Shown here one piece after another: positions 21,738-30,990 of a stretch of DNA of 58,368 bases. Positions within the stretch are counted from its first letter, which is position 1. Each line of letters starts with the position of its first letter. Location: positions 1 through 58,368 of IMG/VR virus record IMGVR_UViG_3300049259_000040. The stretch is one strand, 5' to 3'. The position numbers and the translations under genes are program-made. This DNA comes from a virus. A model generated the notes under the pieces. The model was not told the origin of the DNA. It searched no databases and saw only the letters and a program-made list of their open reading frames with translations.

Positions 21738-23084
21738 ATGGCGTCATTGGCTAACGTCAATGGTCTTTTCAAGCAACGTTACGGCCGCTGGATCGAGCCG
21801 CTTCCCGACGAGCACACGCTCGCGGACTTCGGCGACTTCATCCCGGCAGAGGCGCGTCCCGGCCTCGGCTACAACTTCCCGATCCTGAGTGCGATCGAGC
21901 ACGGTCAAACGGCCGACATCTCGGGCACTGCGTTCGCGCTGAACAGCGCGATCGACTCGAACGTGAAGAACGCGAACTTGGATGGCTCGACCATCATGTT
22001 GCGCGCGTCGATCCCGTACGACGTCATCTACAAGTCGTTGAACGGCACCGGCCAAGGCAACCAAGGCGGCGCGTTCAAGACCGCATTGGACCAAGCGGTC
22101 CAGGCGATGCTGATGGGCGCTGGGCTCTACCGCGAGCTCGCTCTCGCGTACGGCCCCGGCAGCAGCACGACGCTCGGCAGTAACATCGGCGTCGTCAACA
22201 GCATCACTGCTGGGACGAACGTCTCGGCGAACCTGACGATCTCGCTCACGCAGTCTTCGTGGATTCCAGGTCTCTGGATTCTCGCGCAGAACATGCTGAT
22301 CGACCTGTTCAACGCAGCCGGCACCACGCTGCAGTCGAACGGGCTGAAGGTCGTGGGCCGACCGGACCCGTCGAAGGCTCAGATCACCATCATCGCGACC
22401 GCTGCGACGACCACGGGCGGCACGTTCGTCCCTGTGGCTGGCAACGTGATCGTTCCGTACGGCTGGTTCAACAAGTCGTGCGTCGGCCTCGAAGCCATCT
22501 ACAACAACACCGGCACGCTGTTCGGTATCGACGCTTCCACGGTCGCTCCGTGGCGCGCGAACGTGTTCAGCGCCGGCAACGCTGCCCTGACTCGCGCGAA
22601 GATCATGTCTTACTGCGCGATCATCTCCATCAACGGCACGAAGAACGGAGGCAGCCTGTTCGTCAGTGCGCCGACGTTCGCCGCGCTCGCTGAGGAGTTC
22701 AACTCGGTGATGACGCCGTCAGCTTCGGGCATCGCCAGCGTCACCACATACGACGGCAACAACAACAAGCGTAGCAAGGAAATCGGCTCGTCCGAGCTTG
22801 CCTACGTGACCGCCGCTGGCGTGGTGAAAGTCGTCGTCTATCAGTACATGAAGCAAGGCGAAGCCTTCTTCATCGCGAACGACAACTTCCGCCGCGTGGG
22901 TTCGACCGACCTCACGATGCGTCCGATCGGCGGCGGCGCGGAAGCGTTCTTCCTGCAAGCGCCGAACAACGCGGGTGCTGAGATTCGTATCTACAGCAAC
23001 CAGGCTCCAGTGTTCGAGATGCCCTACCGGAACTTCCTGGTGAACAGCGTCGTCAACACCGGCTACGACGTGCCGCCCGTCTGA
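21738..23084 (+). CDS. Major capsid (coat) protein
   Basis: A 448-residue protein following the scaffold gene and preceded by its own leader with a strong ribosome site; length is close to P22 coat (430). N-terminal helix-turn (LFKQRYGRWIEPLPDEHTL), long beta-rich middle with many Gly, Thr and Asn, and a compact C-terminal domain ending YRNFLVNSVVNTGYDVPPV. A GC hairpin follows at 23099-23123, which would separate coat mRNA from the rest. No motif proves the HK97 fold, but order, size and composition do. Confidence 0.82.
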   Translation: MASLANVNGLFKQRYGRWIEPLPDEHTLADFGDFIPAEARPGLGYNFPILSAIEHGQTADISGTAFALNSAIDSNVKNANLDGSTIMLRASIPYDVIYKSLNGTGQGNQGGAFKTALDQAVQAMLMGAGLYRELALAYGPGSSTTLGSNIGVVNSITAGTNVSANLTISLTQSSWIPGLWILAQNMLIDLFNAAGTTLQSNGLKVVGRPDPSKAQITIIATAATTTGGTFVPVAGNVIVPYGWFNKSCVGLEAIYNNTGTLFGIDASTVAPWRANVFSAGNAALTRAKIMSYCAIISINGTKNGGSLFVSAPTFAALAEEFNSVMTPSASGIASVTTYDGNNNKRSKEIGSSELAYVTAAGVVKVVVYQYMKQGEAFFIANDNFRRVGSTDLTMRPIGGGAEAFFLQAPNNAGAEIRIYSNQAPVFEMPYRNFLVNSVVNTGYDVPPV

Positions 23085-23098
23085 TGTGAGCTGAGGCA

Positions 23099-23123
23099 GC
23101 GGGCGGTCATGGTGGCCGCCCGC
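23099..23123 (+). terminator. Hairpin after the coat gene
   Basis: GCGGGCGG (23099-23106) and CCGCCCGC (23116-23123) form a perfect 8-bp stem with a 9-base loop, 15 bases after the coat stop. No T-run; acts as a partial terminator or 3' stabiliser. Confidence 0.5.
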
Positions 23124-23152
23124 GTCTCGCCCCGACTCTCATTGGAGGAATC

Positions 23153-23698
23153 ATGGCAATCGTCGTTCAAGACTGCCCACTCGAAAGCTTCAAGGTTTTG
23201 CCCGGCGTATCCCCGCCGACCCCGTTTCTCGAATACACCCAGACCGGCGTTCTCGCGACACAGTTCCCGTTCACGACTCTCGTCTTCCCTGACAGCGTCT
23301 TGAGCGGCGGATTCTGGATGGTGTCGACTGGCGTTGTCGGCGCTACACCGGCGATCTCGATTGCGATCGACTGGTACTTGGCCAGCGGCGCAACCACAGC
23401 ATTGAATGTGCGCTTTGGCGCCGCCATTGGCGTCGTCGGGTCAACCGCAGCTGGCATTTTCAACGTTCCGTCGAAGGCGCTAGCCACTGCCGTGATGTCG
23501 ACAACCGCTGCGCCTTCTACGGCGTTCGGTTCGGTGCGCACTGCCATCGCTGGAGGCACTGACGGCGGCACTCTCGCTGCCGCGAACGGGCCGTTCACGA
23601 TCGCGATCAAGGTGTTCCGCGATGGCACTGACGCGCTCGATACGGCGGTCGGCGACGTCAAGGTCCGCAAAATCACCGTCCTTTACCAAGACACATGA
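23153..23698 (+). CDS. Head decoration or surface protein, beta-sandwich
   Basis: A 181-residue, beta-rich, Ala/Gly/Val-rich protein between two hairpins, with a strong GGAGGAATC ribosome site, so probably abundant. The C-terminal signature IKVFRDGTDALDTAVGDVKV resembles the end of the protein at 36042 (VKIFRDPANAGDTNTADAV), suggesting a shared jelly-roll-like fold. Position after coat suggests a decoration or head-fibre protein. Confidence 0.55.
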   Translation: MAIVVQDCPLESFKVLPGVSPPTPFLEYTQTGVLATQFPFTTLVFPDSVLSGGFWMVSTGVVGATPAISIAIDWYLASGATTALNVRFGAAIGVVGSTAAGIFNVPSKALATAVMSTTAAPSTAFGSVRTAIAGGTDGGTLAAANGPFTIAIKVFRDGTDALDTAVGDVKVRKITVLYQDT

Positions 23699-23706
23699 GT
23701 TTCCGG

Positions 23707-23740
23707 GCCAGCGCGGTCTGGTTGGCTCCGCCGCGCTGGC
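23707..23740 (+). terminator. Intrinsic terminator candidate
   Basis: GCCAGCGCGG (23707-23716) pairs perfectly with CCGCGCTGGC (23731-23740), loop 14 bases, followed by TTCTGGTTT. The strongest terminator-like hairpin in the late region; it would isolate the coat/decoration transcript. Confidence 0.6.
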
Positions 23741-23763
23741 TTCTGGTTTGAAAGGTTTTGCGA

Positions 23764-24474
23764 ATGCCGATGTTCGATCCTTCAATGTTACAGGGCCTGG
23801 CCCAACAGCTCGCCGCTCGCGGCGGCGGACAGGGCGAGGGCGGCGGCGTTCCTGGTGCCGGCGCACCTGAAGGCGGCATGCCGGCAGGGAACACCGGCGT
23901 CGTCCCTCCGTGGCTCGCGCAGATTCGCGGTGGCAACCCGTTGGGTGGACTGCCACCAGGCGCAGCGCAGGGCGGCGGCGGATTCAACCCGCTCGCGGCA
24001 CTGCAAGCACGCTTCGGCGGCATGGGCGGTCATGGACATGGTCACGGTGGCTTCCAGCTGCCTCCGTGGCTGGCTGCGATGCGCGGTCAGGGTGGACAGG
24101 GCGGCACGCCCATCGTCCCGCAAGGTGGCGGGCAAGGCGCAGGCATGCAGGTCCCGCAGAGTGGTGGCATGAGCGCTGGACTCTGGAACCCGGCGCAGTG
24201 GGGCGCAGGCAATCCCAACGCTCAGGCGATCGCTCAGCGCGTGATGCCAGTGGCCGGCGCGAGCCCGCAAGCAGCTCCGCAGACTCCAGCAGCAGCTCCG
24301 GCGCAGACGCAAGCTCGTGCGTGGGACCCATCGTCATGGGGCGCTGGCAAGCCGGACGCTCAAGCGCTGATGCATCAGAACATGGCGACTGACGGTGGCG
24401 AAGAGGGCGTCGTCCAAGGCGCCAAACAGCCCACGGTCGCTGGCGCCAGTCAGCGCGTCAGGCGGTCGTACTGA
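23764..24474 (+). CDS. Gly/Gln-rich hypothetical virion protein
   Basis: A 236-residue low-complexity protein rich in Gly, Gln, Ala and Pro. The ATG follows GAAAGG. Internal repeats: LWNPAQWGAGNPNAQAIAQR and AWDPSSWGAGKPDAQALMHQ share the pattern W-x-P-x-x-WGAG-x-P-x-AQA, and PPWLAQIRGG/PPWLAAMRGQ repeat earlier. Likely a disordered structural or ejection-related protein. Adjacent to 24474 with a one-base overlap. Confidence 0.6.
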   Translation: MPMFDPSMLQGLAQQLAARGGGQGEGGGVPGAGAPEGGMPAGNTGVVPPWLAQIRGGNPLGGLPPGAAQGGGGFNPLAALQARFGGMGGHGHGHGGFQLPPWLAAMRGQGGQGGTPIVPQGGGQGAGMQVPQSGGMSAGLWNPAQWGAGNPNAQAIAQRVMPVAGASPQAAPQTPAAAPAQTQARAWDPSSWGAGKPDAQALMHQNMATDGGEEGVVQGAKQPTVAGASQRVRRSY

Positions 24475-25007
24475 TGGCGTTTCCCATTCTCGCGCTCGCG
24501 TCGATTGCGGCTGACCTGATGTCCAAGAAGGACGAGGACAACCGCTGGAAGACTGCGAACCTCGGACAGATCGAACAGTCACGCCTCGGCGACTTCAAGC
24601 AGATCGTCCAGGGCGGACGCGCGACGCACGAGTACGGACAGCTTGCTCGGCCGACTGGCAGCAGCGGGCTTGGCGGCGCGCTGCAAGCGCTGGGTTCGCT
24701 CGCAGGTGCATTCGGTGGCGGCTCCGAGAGCGAGACGCCGTCGACCAACCTCGAGAAGCCAGACTTGCTCAAGAACTACGACCCCGAGGCTGACGCCAAG
24801 TACAAGGGCGGCCTCTCGCTATTCAACGAGGACGCTGGCAGCGGCGTTCCCAAGGACATCAGTGCGGCGACCGAGAAGCCGCTCGTCATCGGCGCGATCG
24901 ATGTCTCGCCCGGCAAGCTCACCGATAACCCAGACGACGTGAGCGACAGCCTGACCAAGTCTGTCATCAAGCGCAGCACTCCGAGGTTTGGCGGCTCGTT
25001 CTTCTGA
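24474..25007 (+). CDS. Hypothetical virion-region protein
   Basis: A 177-residue protein with a hydrophobic start (MAFPILALASIAADLMSKKD) and a Gly-rich centre. The N-terminus resembles membrane-penetrating starts of ejection proteins, but no family is recognised. Part of the head-to-tail gene run. Confidence 0.55.
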   Translation: MAFPILALASIAADLMSKKDEDNRWKTANLGQIEQSRLGDFKQIVQGGRATHEYGQLARPTGSSGLGGALQALGSLAGAFGGGSESETPSTNLEKPDLLKNYDPEADAKYKGGLSLFNEDAGSGVPKDISAATEKPLVIGAIDVSPGKLTDNPDDVSDSLTKSVIKRSTPRFGGSFF

Positions 25008-25020
25008 GAGGCGGTAGCGC

Positions 25021-25980
25021 TTGAACACGACGGAGCTGATAGCGATCGTTCGCCGCAACTGCATGCTCGAGGATGGAGCGGTTGACTACACGGACACGGT
25101 CATCCTGCGCGAACTCACCGACGCGTTGACGACCAAGTTCGAGCGCTACGTGTTGGACGCGAAGGCGAACTACTGGATCCACAACTTCGACATCGCGCTG
25201 ACCAGCGGGCAGGACTCGTATCGTCTGCCCACGCGTGCGATCGGCGTGAGCAAGGTCGAACTCGCGGGACCTTCGCCGGCTGCGACCGGCTGGGCTCGCT
25301 TGCCGCAGGTGAGCGAAAACAACATCAACTACTTCCAGAGCCCGATCCAGTCGATCGACCAGCCGCAACGCTGGCTCCTGCGCGGCGATAGCGTCGTGCT
25401 CGACCCGTGCCCAGCGAGCGGCTTCAACCTGCGTATCTGGTACTACGTGAAGCCAAGTCGGCTCACACCAGTTCAGGCCATCGGCAACATCTCAGCCGTT
25501 GTTCTCGGTCCGACGCCGCAGATTCAGTACGATTCCGTGCCGCTCGGATACAACTCGGCCGGTAGTAGCTTTGCGCTCACCACGTCGACGCCTATCGACG
25601 TGCTCTCAACTGGCTCGTGGCACGAGCTGAAGCTGGTCAACCAGCTCGCTGCCAGCGTTGGTGGCGCGTCGATGAACTTCCCGGTTGGCACCGACCTGTC
25701 TGACGTGCAGGTCGGTGACCTCGTTCGCGGCGGCGACAACACCGAGTTCCCTCAGATTCCCGAGGACTATCACCGCACGCTTGCTGACATCGCGAGCGTC
25801 AAGATCCTCATTCAGCGCGACTTTCAGAACAAGGCGCTCGGCTACGCGCAGGACGCCAACGCCGACATTCAGCGGTTCGCGAACATGATCTCCCAGCGCG
25901 TGCAGGAGGAGTCGTTCACGCACCGCGCCACGCTACCGTCGCTCCAGCTTGGGCGTTACTGGGGAGGCTACGGGCGCTGA
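25021..25980 (+). CDS. Head-tail adaptor (P22 gp4-like) protein
   Basis: A 319-residue protein. The N-terminus (TELIAIVRRNCMLEDGAVDY, then a helix TDTVILRELTDALTTKF) has the all-helical pattern of phage adaptor proteins that bind the portal ring; an inserted beta domain covers about residues 55-240, and a C-terminal helical segment completes it. TTG start with GAGGCGG upstream. Position before the 872-residue tail protein fits the connector order portal-adaptor-nozzle. Assigned by pattern and synteny. Confidence 0.6.
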   Translation: MNTTELIAIVRRNCMLEDGAVDYTDTVILRELTDALTTKFERYVLDAKANYWIHNFDIALTSGQDSYRLPTRAIGVSKVELAGPSPAATGWARLPQVSENNINYFQSPIQSIDQPQRWLLRGDSVVLDPCPASGFNLRIWYYVKPSRLTPVQAIGNISAVVLGPTPQIQYDSVPLGYNSAGSSFALTTSTPIDVLSTGSWHELKLVNQLAASVGGASMNFPVGTDLSDVQVGDLVRGGDNTEFPQIPEDYHRTLADIASVKILIQRDFQNKALGYAQDANADIQRFANMISQRVQEESFTHRATLPSLQLGRYWGGYGR

Positions 25981-28598
25981 TGCAGCAGCTGTTTCTAGCG
26001 TCGCTGGGCATCATCACCGAGCCCAACAAGATCGCGTCGACGCAGCCCGGCTCGTTGACTGAACTGTCATATCCGCTCGTGTGTCGCTCGCCCGGCGTAG
26101 TGGAAGCGGCGCCGAACTGGACGACGGCGCTCACCGTCTCGACGCTCAACCGTAGCTACGTCTTCAGCGTCGACAAATATGTGTTGGTTGTTTCGAATCG
26201 TTCTTCCGACAACCTATGGTTCGTCCGGTGGTTCGACACGAGCACCAATACTGTTTCATTCAACATTCAGATGACTGGGCCCCTCGGCACACCCGACACG
26301 ATGGACCCTTTCGGTCGATTCGGCGCGGTAACGGTGCGGGACCGAACCATCCTGTTGGCCAGCAATAGCCCACTAGTCTTCGACTATATCAATCCGGCAA
26401 CAACTGCGCAGGCGTTTATGCGCATGCCGGGATTGCAGACACCGAACATCAGTTCCGTGTCAGAGGCAGACCCTGGCACTGGGTCTGCGCTCGAAAACAA
26501 CAAGCACACATCTCTCACGGCGGTTATACGCCGAATCTTTTCTGACGGGTACGAACTGTTCAGCGCTCCGTCAGGGGCGTCGTGGTTCTCGGAGATTGCT
26601 CTTGTCTCCGGTCTGACCAACATGCAGGTCACTGTGAACTTCGACGGATCGCAAGCTGTCGTTGGAGACGTCGTCGAGATTTACCGTACCAAATCTCAGG
26701 CATACACCGGATCGACCGGGACAAACGTCGGTGGTGACTATTTCTTGTCTATGTCGGTGACTCTGACGGCTACAGACATCACCAACGAGTTTGTCTCCAT
26801 CGTCGATAAGATCCCTGACAGTTCTCTCGGCGAGGCTCTCTACACCAACACTGGTGTGTCAGGCGGCAACGCTATGGCGCTCAATCCGCCGAGCGCCAAG
26901 AGCATCGCTTACTACCGCGGACACACGTTCTACAACAACTACACGCAGGGCAGCGTTTGGAACCTGCGCGTTGGCTCGTTCTGGGGAACCATGGGCACTT
27001 CCGCGAGCGGTGTCCCGGCCGGGCCAAGGAAATCTGGCATAGGGCAGCGGGCCGCGGTCGGTACATCAGCGCTGGGTAGCCCTACCATCACCGGAGTCTC
27101 AGCCGGCGATATCGCTGGGATTGTCATCGGCCAATTCTACCTGAGCCCAAACTTCCTGAATAGCGCACGCGTAACCGCTGTAGGAGCCACAACGATCACC
27201 CTGAGCTCCAACGCAACGATCGCGGGTAGCGCAAACCACTTCATTTATGATGTTGTAGAAATAACGTACAGCGGGTCTACGGTGTTGTACAACATGTCGT
27301 CGCTTCCCCTCTTCTACAACTCGCTGGCAGGGCTCACCGTAAACTACGGGAAGTTTTCATTCACTGGCCTGGGCATCATCCTGTCAACTCCGTACGGGAG
27401 CGGCAGTTTGCAGCCGATCCCCGCAGAAGACATTTCTGTGTTTCTGCGTTACCTCGACGGGGCCACGTCCAACAGTTCGTTTAGCGTCCGAGCTACCAAC
27501 GGGTGGAACTACGTTCCGCAACTTCCACGCATCGAGCTTGGTGAGACAGCTCGGACGTTTGCGTCAACCACGACAAAGAACGGCGTCGCCTGGTCGGAGA
27601 AAGACGAGCCGGAATATTTCTGCGGCACCAACGTAGACAACGTCGGCGGTGGCGAGGTTTTGGCGGTCGCTGCTACGCGCGATGCGCTCTGGTATTTCTG
27701 CACTGACGGTGTGTTCCGTTGGTCAGGCACAGGCGGCTCGGTCGCCGATGGCTACGACTGGCGTCTAGACCCGATCGACAAGACGTTCGTGATCGCTGGT
27801 CCGCAGGCATATTGCGTGCTGCGCGACCACGTCTACGCGTACGGCAATCGCGGATTCATTCGGATCGACTCGGCCGGCAATGTCACCGAGATAAGCGCTG
27901 GACGCTGTGATGACGTCATGCCCGGCCGCACGTGGATTGGACTGGCATATACCGGCAATGCTGCGCTGCAGCAGCTGGACGGTCCAAACGGCTACTACCT
28001 GGTAGCTGACGACAAGAATAACGAGGTTATACTGAAGAAGAAGGATCTCGACTTCACTGGTTTCATCTGGATTTACAACGCTCACCAAGACTGCGTTACG
28101 CGAGACGCTCCAAACTCCATCGGAGGATTGTCGCCGGATCATGGAGTCTGGAACGAGTCCGCTGCCAAGATTTACCACGCGTGCACGGACACCGGGACGA
28201 ACGTGCTGACGATTCGCGCCAATAGCGGCGTCGTGGCGACTGGCAGCACGTACACGTTTCAACCTGCCGTTACGGATGATCCATTTACGATGCGTCAGTT
28301 TCAGCGCGTCGAAGTCGTGTTCGACGTCGCGTCTAATCCGCAAAACGTCTCGGTCACGTGTCGCTTCAACGACAACACGTCTCTCGACCAGACGCGCTTC
28401 TTCCCTAGCGCCAGCACGTCCTCTAGTGGGCCGAGTGTCAACAACCGCCTATCGTTCATCGTCCCGCGCAACGCACCGGCCGTCGCCAACACGATCAAGA
28501 TCACTCTCGTCGTAGGAGGCAGTAGCCTGGCGTACATCCGCCTGCTCGGCGTCGCGCTCAAGTACAGCACTCCCACTGAGCAACGGAAGGCGCGCTGA
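25980..28598 (+). CDS. Tail nozzle/stabilisation protein (gp10-like)
   Basis: An 872-residue, beta-rich protein without long disordered regions, starting one base inside the adaptor stop. Repeated strand-turn units with W/F-x-N-D patterns suggest beta-propeller and beta-sandwich domains, as in P22 gp10 or T7-type nozzle proteins that plug and extend the portal channel. Somewhat lower GC and more AT-ending codons than neighbouring genes. Fibres and the ejection proteins follow. Function assigned from size and order. Confidence 0.6.
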   Translation: MQQLFLASLGIITEPNKIASTQPGSLTELSYPLVCRSPGVVEAAPNWTTALTVSTLNRSYVFSVDKYVLVVSNRSSDNLWFVRWFDTSTNTVSFNIQMTGPLGTPDTMDPFGRFGAVTVRDRTILLASNSPLVFDYINPATTAQAFMRMPGLQTPNISSVSEADPGTGSALENNKHTSLTAVIRRIFSDGYELFSAPSGASWFSEIALVSGLTNMQVTVNFDGSQAVVGDVVEIYRTKSQAYTGSTGTNVGGDYFLSMSVTLTATDITNEFVSIVDKIPDSSLGEALYTNTGVSGGNAMALNPPSAKSIAYYRGHTFYNNYTQGSVWNLRVGSFWGTMGTSASGVPAGPRKSGIGQRAAVGTSALGSPTITGVSAGDIAGIVIGQFYLSPNFLNSARVTAVGATTITLSSNATIAGSANHFIYDVVEITYSGSTVLYNMSSLPLFYNSLAGLTVNYGKFSFTGLGIILSTPYGSGSLQPIPAEDISVFLRYLDGATSNSSFSVRATNGWNYVPQLPRIELGETARTFASTTTKNGVAWSEKDEPEYFCGTNVDNVGGGEVLAVAATRDALWYFCTDGVFRWSGTGGSVADGYDWRLDPIDKTFVIAGPQAYCVLRDHVYAYGNRGFIRIDSAGNVTEISAGRCDDVMPGRTWIGLAYTGNAALQQLDGPNGYYLVADDKNNEVILKKKDLDFTGFIWIYNAHQDCVTRDAPNSIGGLSPDHGVWNESAAKIYHACTDTGTNVLTIRANSGVVATGSTYTFQPAVTDDPFTMRQFQRVEVVFDVASNPQNVSVTCRFNDNTSLDQTRFFPSASTSSSGPSVNNRLSFIVPRNAPAVANTIKITLVVGGSSLAYIRLLGVALKYSTPTEQRKAR

Positions 28599-28975
28599 TG
28601 CCCGGCATTCGCAACCGCGTCAAGAGCATCCGCAACGCAACCTGGGGCAATGGCGGCAAGGACGGCGCTGCATCCGCTCGTGACGTCGGTGAGTCCATCC
28701 GCGACATCGATCGCGCGTGGCGCACCAACCTGACGCTGAACCGCATCGACTTGTCGCAGGCGTACACGCCGCCCATCGCCATCAGTTCGCCGTTCGTCCC
28801 TGCCGCGCTCATCGTCGGCAAGGTGCAGGTGACGCGCGACATCACGTTCGTGCCCGGCGTCTCCGCTGACTGGTCGTACGTCGGTGGCGAGATTCGCATC
28901 TCGAAGCTCTCGAACTCGGCGGGCGAGCTCGTCGTCGGCACGTCGTACGACATCACGATCGTGGTGATTGGATAG
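28598..28975 (+). CDS. Small structural protein
   Basis: A 125-residue protein with a basic N-terminus (MPGIRNRVKSIRNATWGNGG), then a helix and a beta-rich C-terminal half (VQVTRDITFVPGVSADWSYV). One-base overlap with the nozzle gene. Could be a tail-knob or needle-like component; unproven. Confidence 0.5.
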   Translation: MPGIRNRVKSIRNATWGNGGKDGAASARDVGESIRDIDRAWRTNLTLNRIDLSQAYTPPIAISSPFVPAALIVGKVQVTRDITFVPGVSADWSYVGGEIRISKLSNSAGELVVGTSYDITIVVIG

Positions 28976-28978
28976 GTT

Positions 28979-30982
28979 ATGCCAACCCAAGACAACGGCT
29001 TCGGCGACTACTGGCAGAGCGCATTCGGACCCGGCGCAATCGCTCCCGGCCCCGTCGTGCAGGCGCCGACAGCTGCGTACCTGGCAGGAGGAGGAAACCA
29101 AGCCAGCGCCTACAACGGTGGCATGCCGTTGTCTCCCGAGGAGCAGGGGTTTCAGTCGCTGCTGAACGGGTACAACAACCAGCAGTCGACGATTGCCCAG
29201 AACCGACAGCAGCTCGACCTACTCGGGCGACTCGGTCAGAACACGACCAACATCGACCAGGACGCCATGAACGGCATCATGGGTCAGATTGGTTGGCAGG
29301 ACACCCAGAACGTCAACTTCGGCAACCAGTCGCAGGGGCTCGTCAACCAGCTTCAGGGCTACACGAACGATGCCAACTCCTACGACTGGGGAAACCTCGG
29401 CAACTATCAGTCACAGCTAGGTGCGATCAACGCCAGCAACAACTCCTACATGGGCGGTTATACCGCCCAGTACAACCAGCTGATAAACCCGATGTCATCG
29501 GGCGTGTCATGGGCCGGCGACCTGACATCGCAAGCAGCGCAGGCGTATGCCGACCCGCAGGCCATCGCGGCTCAGTACGCGGCGCAGGCGCAGCTCGCAG
29601 CCATCGGCAACGGTTCGCTCGATGTGTCGCTCTCGGGAAACCAGGGCTACCAGGGTCTGTTGAACTACGCCAACGGCGGCAACAAGGTCGACCCGATGTC
29701 GATCGTCGGCATGAACCAGCTGCAAGGCGTGGCGAATGGCTCGCTTGACCTGCATCCAGGCGACATCGACCCGCAGGCGTACGCAGCGCTCACCGATGCG
29801 CGCGACAAGTACAAAGGCTTGACGACGCCCGAGGTCACCGACGCTGAGCGGCTCATCTGGGAGCAGGCTCGACTCAACCAAGAGCAAACCGACCGCGCGA
29901 ATCGCACCGCGGTCAACTCGCAGCTGCGTCAGCGCGGACTGTCGGGGGCGGGACAGCAGATTGCCGGCAGCGCGCTGGCGTCGCAGACCAACAGCGAGAA
30001 CGCACTTCTTACCAGCCTCTCCGCGAACTCGAACGCGGTGCAGCGCGCAATGGCAGCCCTCGGCGGCTACGCCGACGTGTCGTCGCAGATGAATAATCAA
30101 GCGAACGCGCTCGGCTCGCAGAATCAGGGCACGCGTCTGGGCGCGCTCAACAACCTCACCGGCATAGGCGCTCAGATTGAGAACGCGAACGCGAACCGGC
30201 AGCTGTCAGCGACTGGGCAAGCGGCGGGCTTGTACGAGAGCAACGCGCAGAGCAACAACAACCGGCGCGCTGACGGTACGTACCAGGCCGGCCAACTCGC
30301 TTCCAACATGCGGTCGCAGAGCTTCAACGAATCCTACAGCCGCGGCCAGGCAGCTGACGCAACGGCGCAGTTCAACCGCGTGCAGTCGATCGGCGTCGAC
30401 GAGTACAACGGGCAGTTCGCCATGGCGGACGCGAACCGCCGAGCCAATCTCGCACAGAGCTACGCGCAGACCGGCATCCAGACGAACCAAATCAACGCTG
30501 GCAATGACCTGAACATGTTCAACGCGGGCGCTGCGACGAACGCAACCACGTTCGGGCGCAATCAGGGCGTGCTGCAAGCGCAGGACACCACGAACTCTCG
30601 CATCAACCAGCTGGCCCAACAGCAGACGAACGCGCGTCTGCAGGCCGGCTACGGCCAGATCGGCCTGAACGATGCGGCGTTCGGGCGCAACTCCAACCAG
30701 ATCGGCGCGGGCATGGGCCTGAATCAGCAATCGGCCGACGCGTACACCGGCTTGCAGCAAGGCATGGGCGGACTAGCGCTCAGCAGCAGCCAAGCGGCGG
30801 CGGCGAAGGCACAGGCGCAAGACGACAACGCCGGCGGCCCTGACTGGGGCAGCGGCGCAAAGGGGCTAGGCGTTGGCGCTGGAACGGGCGCTCTGATCGG
30901 CTCAGCTATCCCCGGCGTCGGCACTGCGATCGGCGCGGGCGTCGGCGCAGTAGCCGGCGGCCTGTACGGACTGTTCGCCTAG
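28979..30982 (+). CDS. Ejection (internal virion) protein, Asn/Gln-rich
   Basis: A 667-residue protein with extremely high Asn, Gln, Ala and Gly content and long helical arrays (QQSTIAQNRQQLDLLGRLGQ). The last 40 residues are a glycine-zipper/membrane segment (GVGAGTGALIGSAIPGVGTA). This is typical of podovirus proteins packaged in the head and injected to make a channel through the envelope. First of three consecutive long low-complexity genes, as in gp7/gp20/gp16 of P22. Confidence 0.6.
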   Translation: MPTQDNGFGDYWQSAFGPGAIAPGPVVQAPTAAYLAGGGNQASAYNGGMPLSPEEQGFQSLLNGYNNQQSTIAQNRQQLDLLGRLGQNTTNIDQDAMNGIMGQIGWQDTQNVNFGNQSQGLVNQLQGYTNDANSYDWGNLGNYQSQLGAINASNNSYMGGYTAQYNQLINPMSSGVSWAGDLTSQAAQAYADPQAIAAQYAAQAQLAAIGNGSLDVSLSGNQGYQGLLNYANGGNKVDPMSIVGMNQLQGVANGSLDLHPGDIDPQAYAALTDARDKYKGLTTPEVTDAERLIWEQARLNQEQTDRANRTAVNSQLRQRGLSGAGQQIAGSALASQTNSENALLTSLSANSNAVQRAMAALGGYADVSSQMNNQANALGSQNQGTRLGALNNLTGIGAQIENANANRQLSATGQAAGLYESNAQSNNNRRADGTYQAGQLASNMRSQSFNESYSRGQAADATAQFNRVQSIGVDEYNGQFAMADANRRANLAQSYAQTGIQTNQINAGNDLNMFNAGAATNATTFGRNQGVLQAQDTTNSRINQLAQQQTNARLQAGYGQIGLNDAAFGRNSNQIGAGMGLNQQSADAYTGLQQGMGGLALSSSQAAAAKAQAQDDNAGGPDWGSGAKGLGVGAGTGALIGSAIPGVGTAIGAGVGAVAGGLYGLFA

Positions 30983-30990
30983 GAAACACC

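Noticed and set aside
23758-23763. TTG start two codons before ATG 23764
   Set aside because: GAAAGG is correctly spaced for the ATG.
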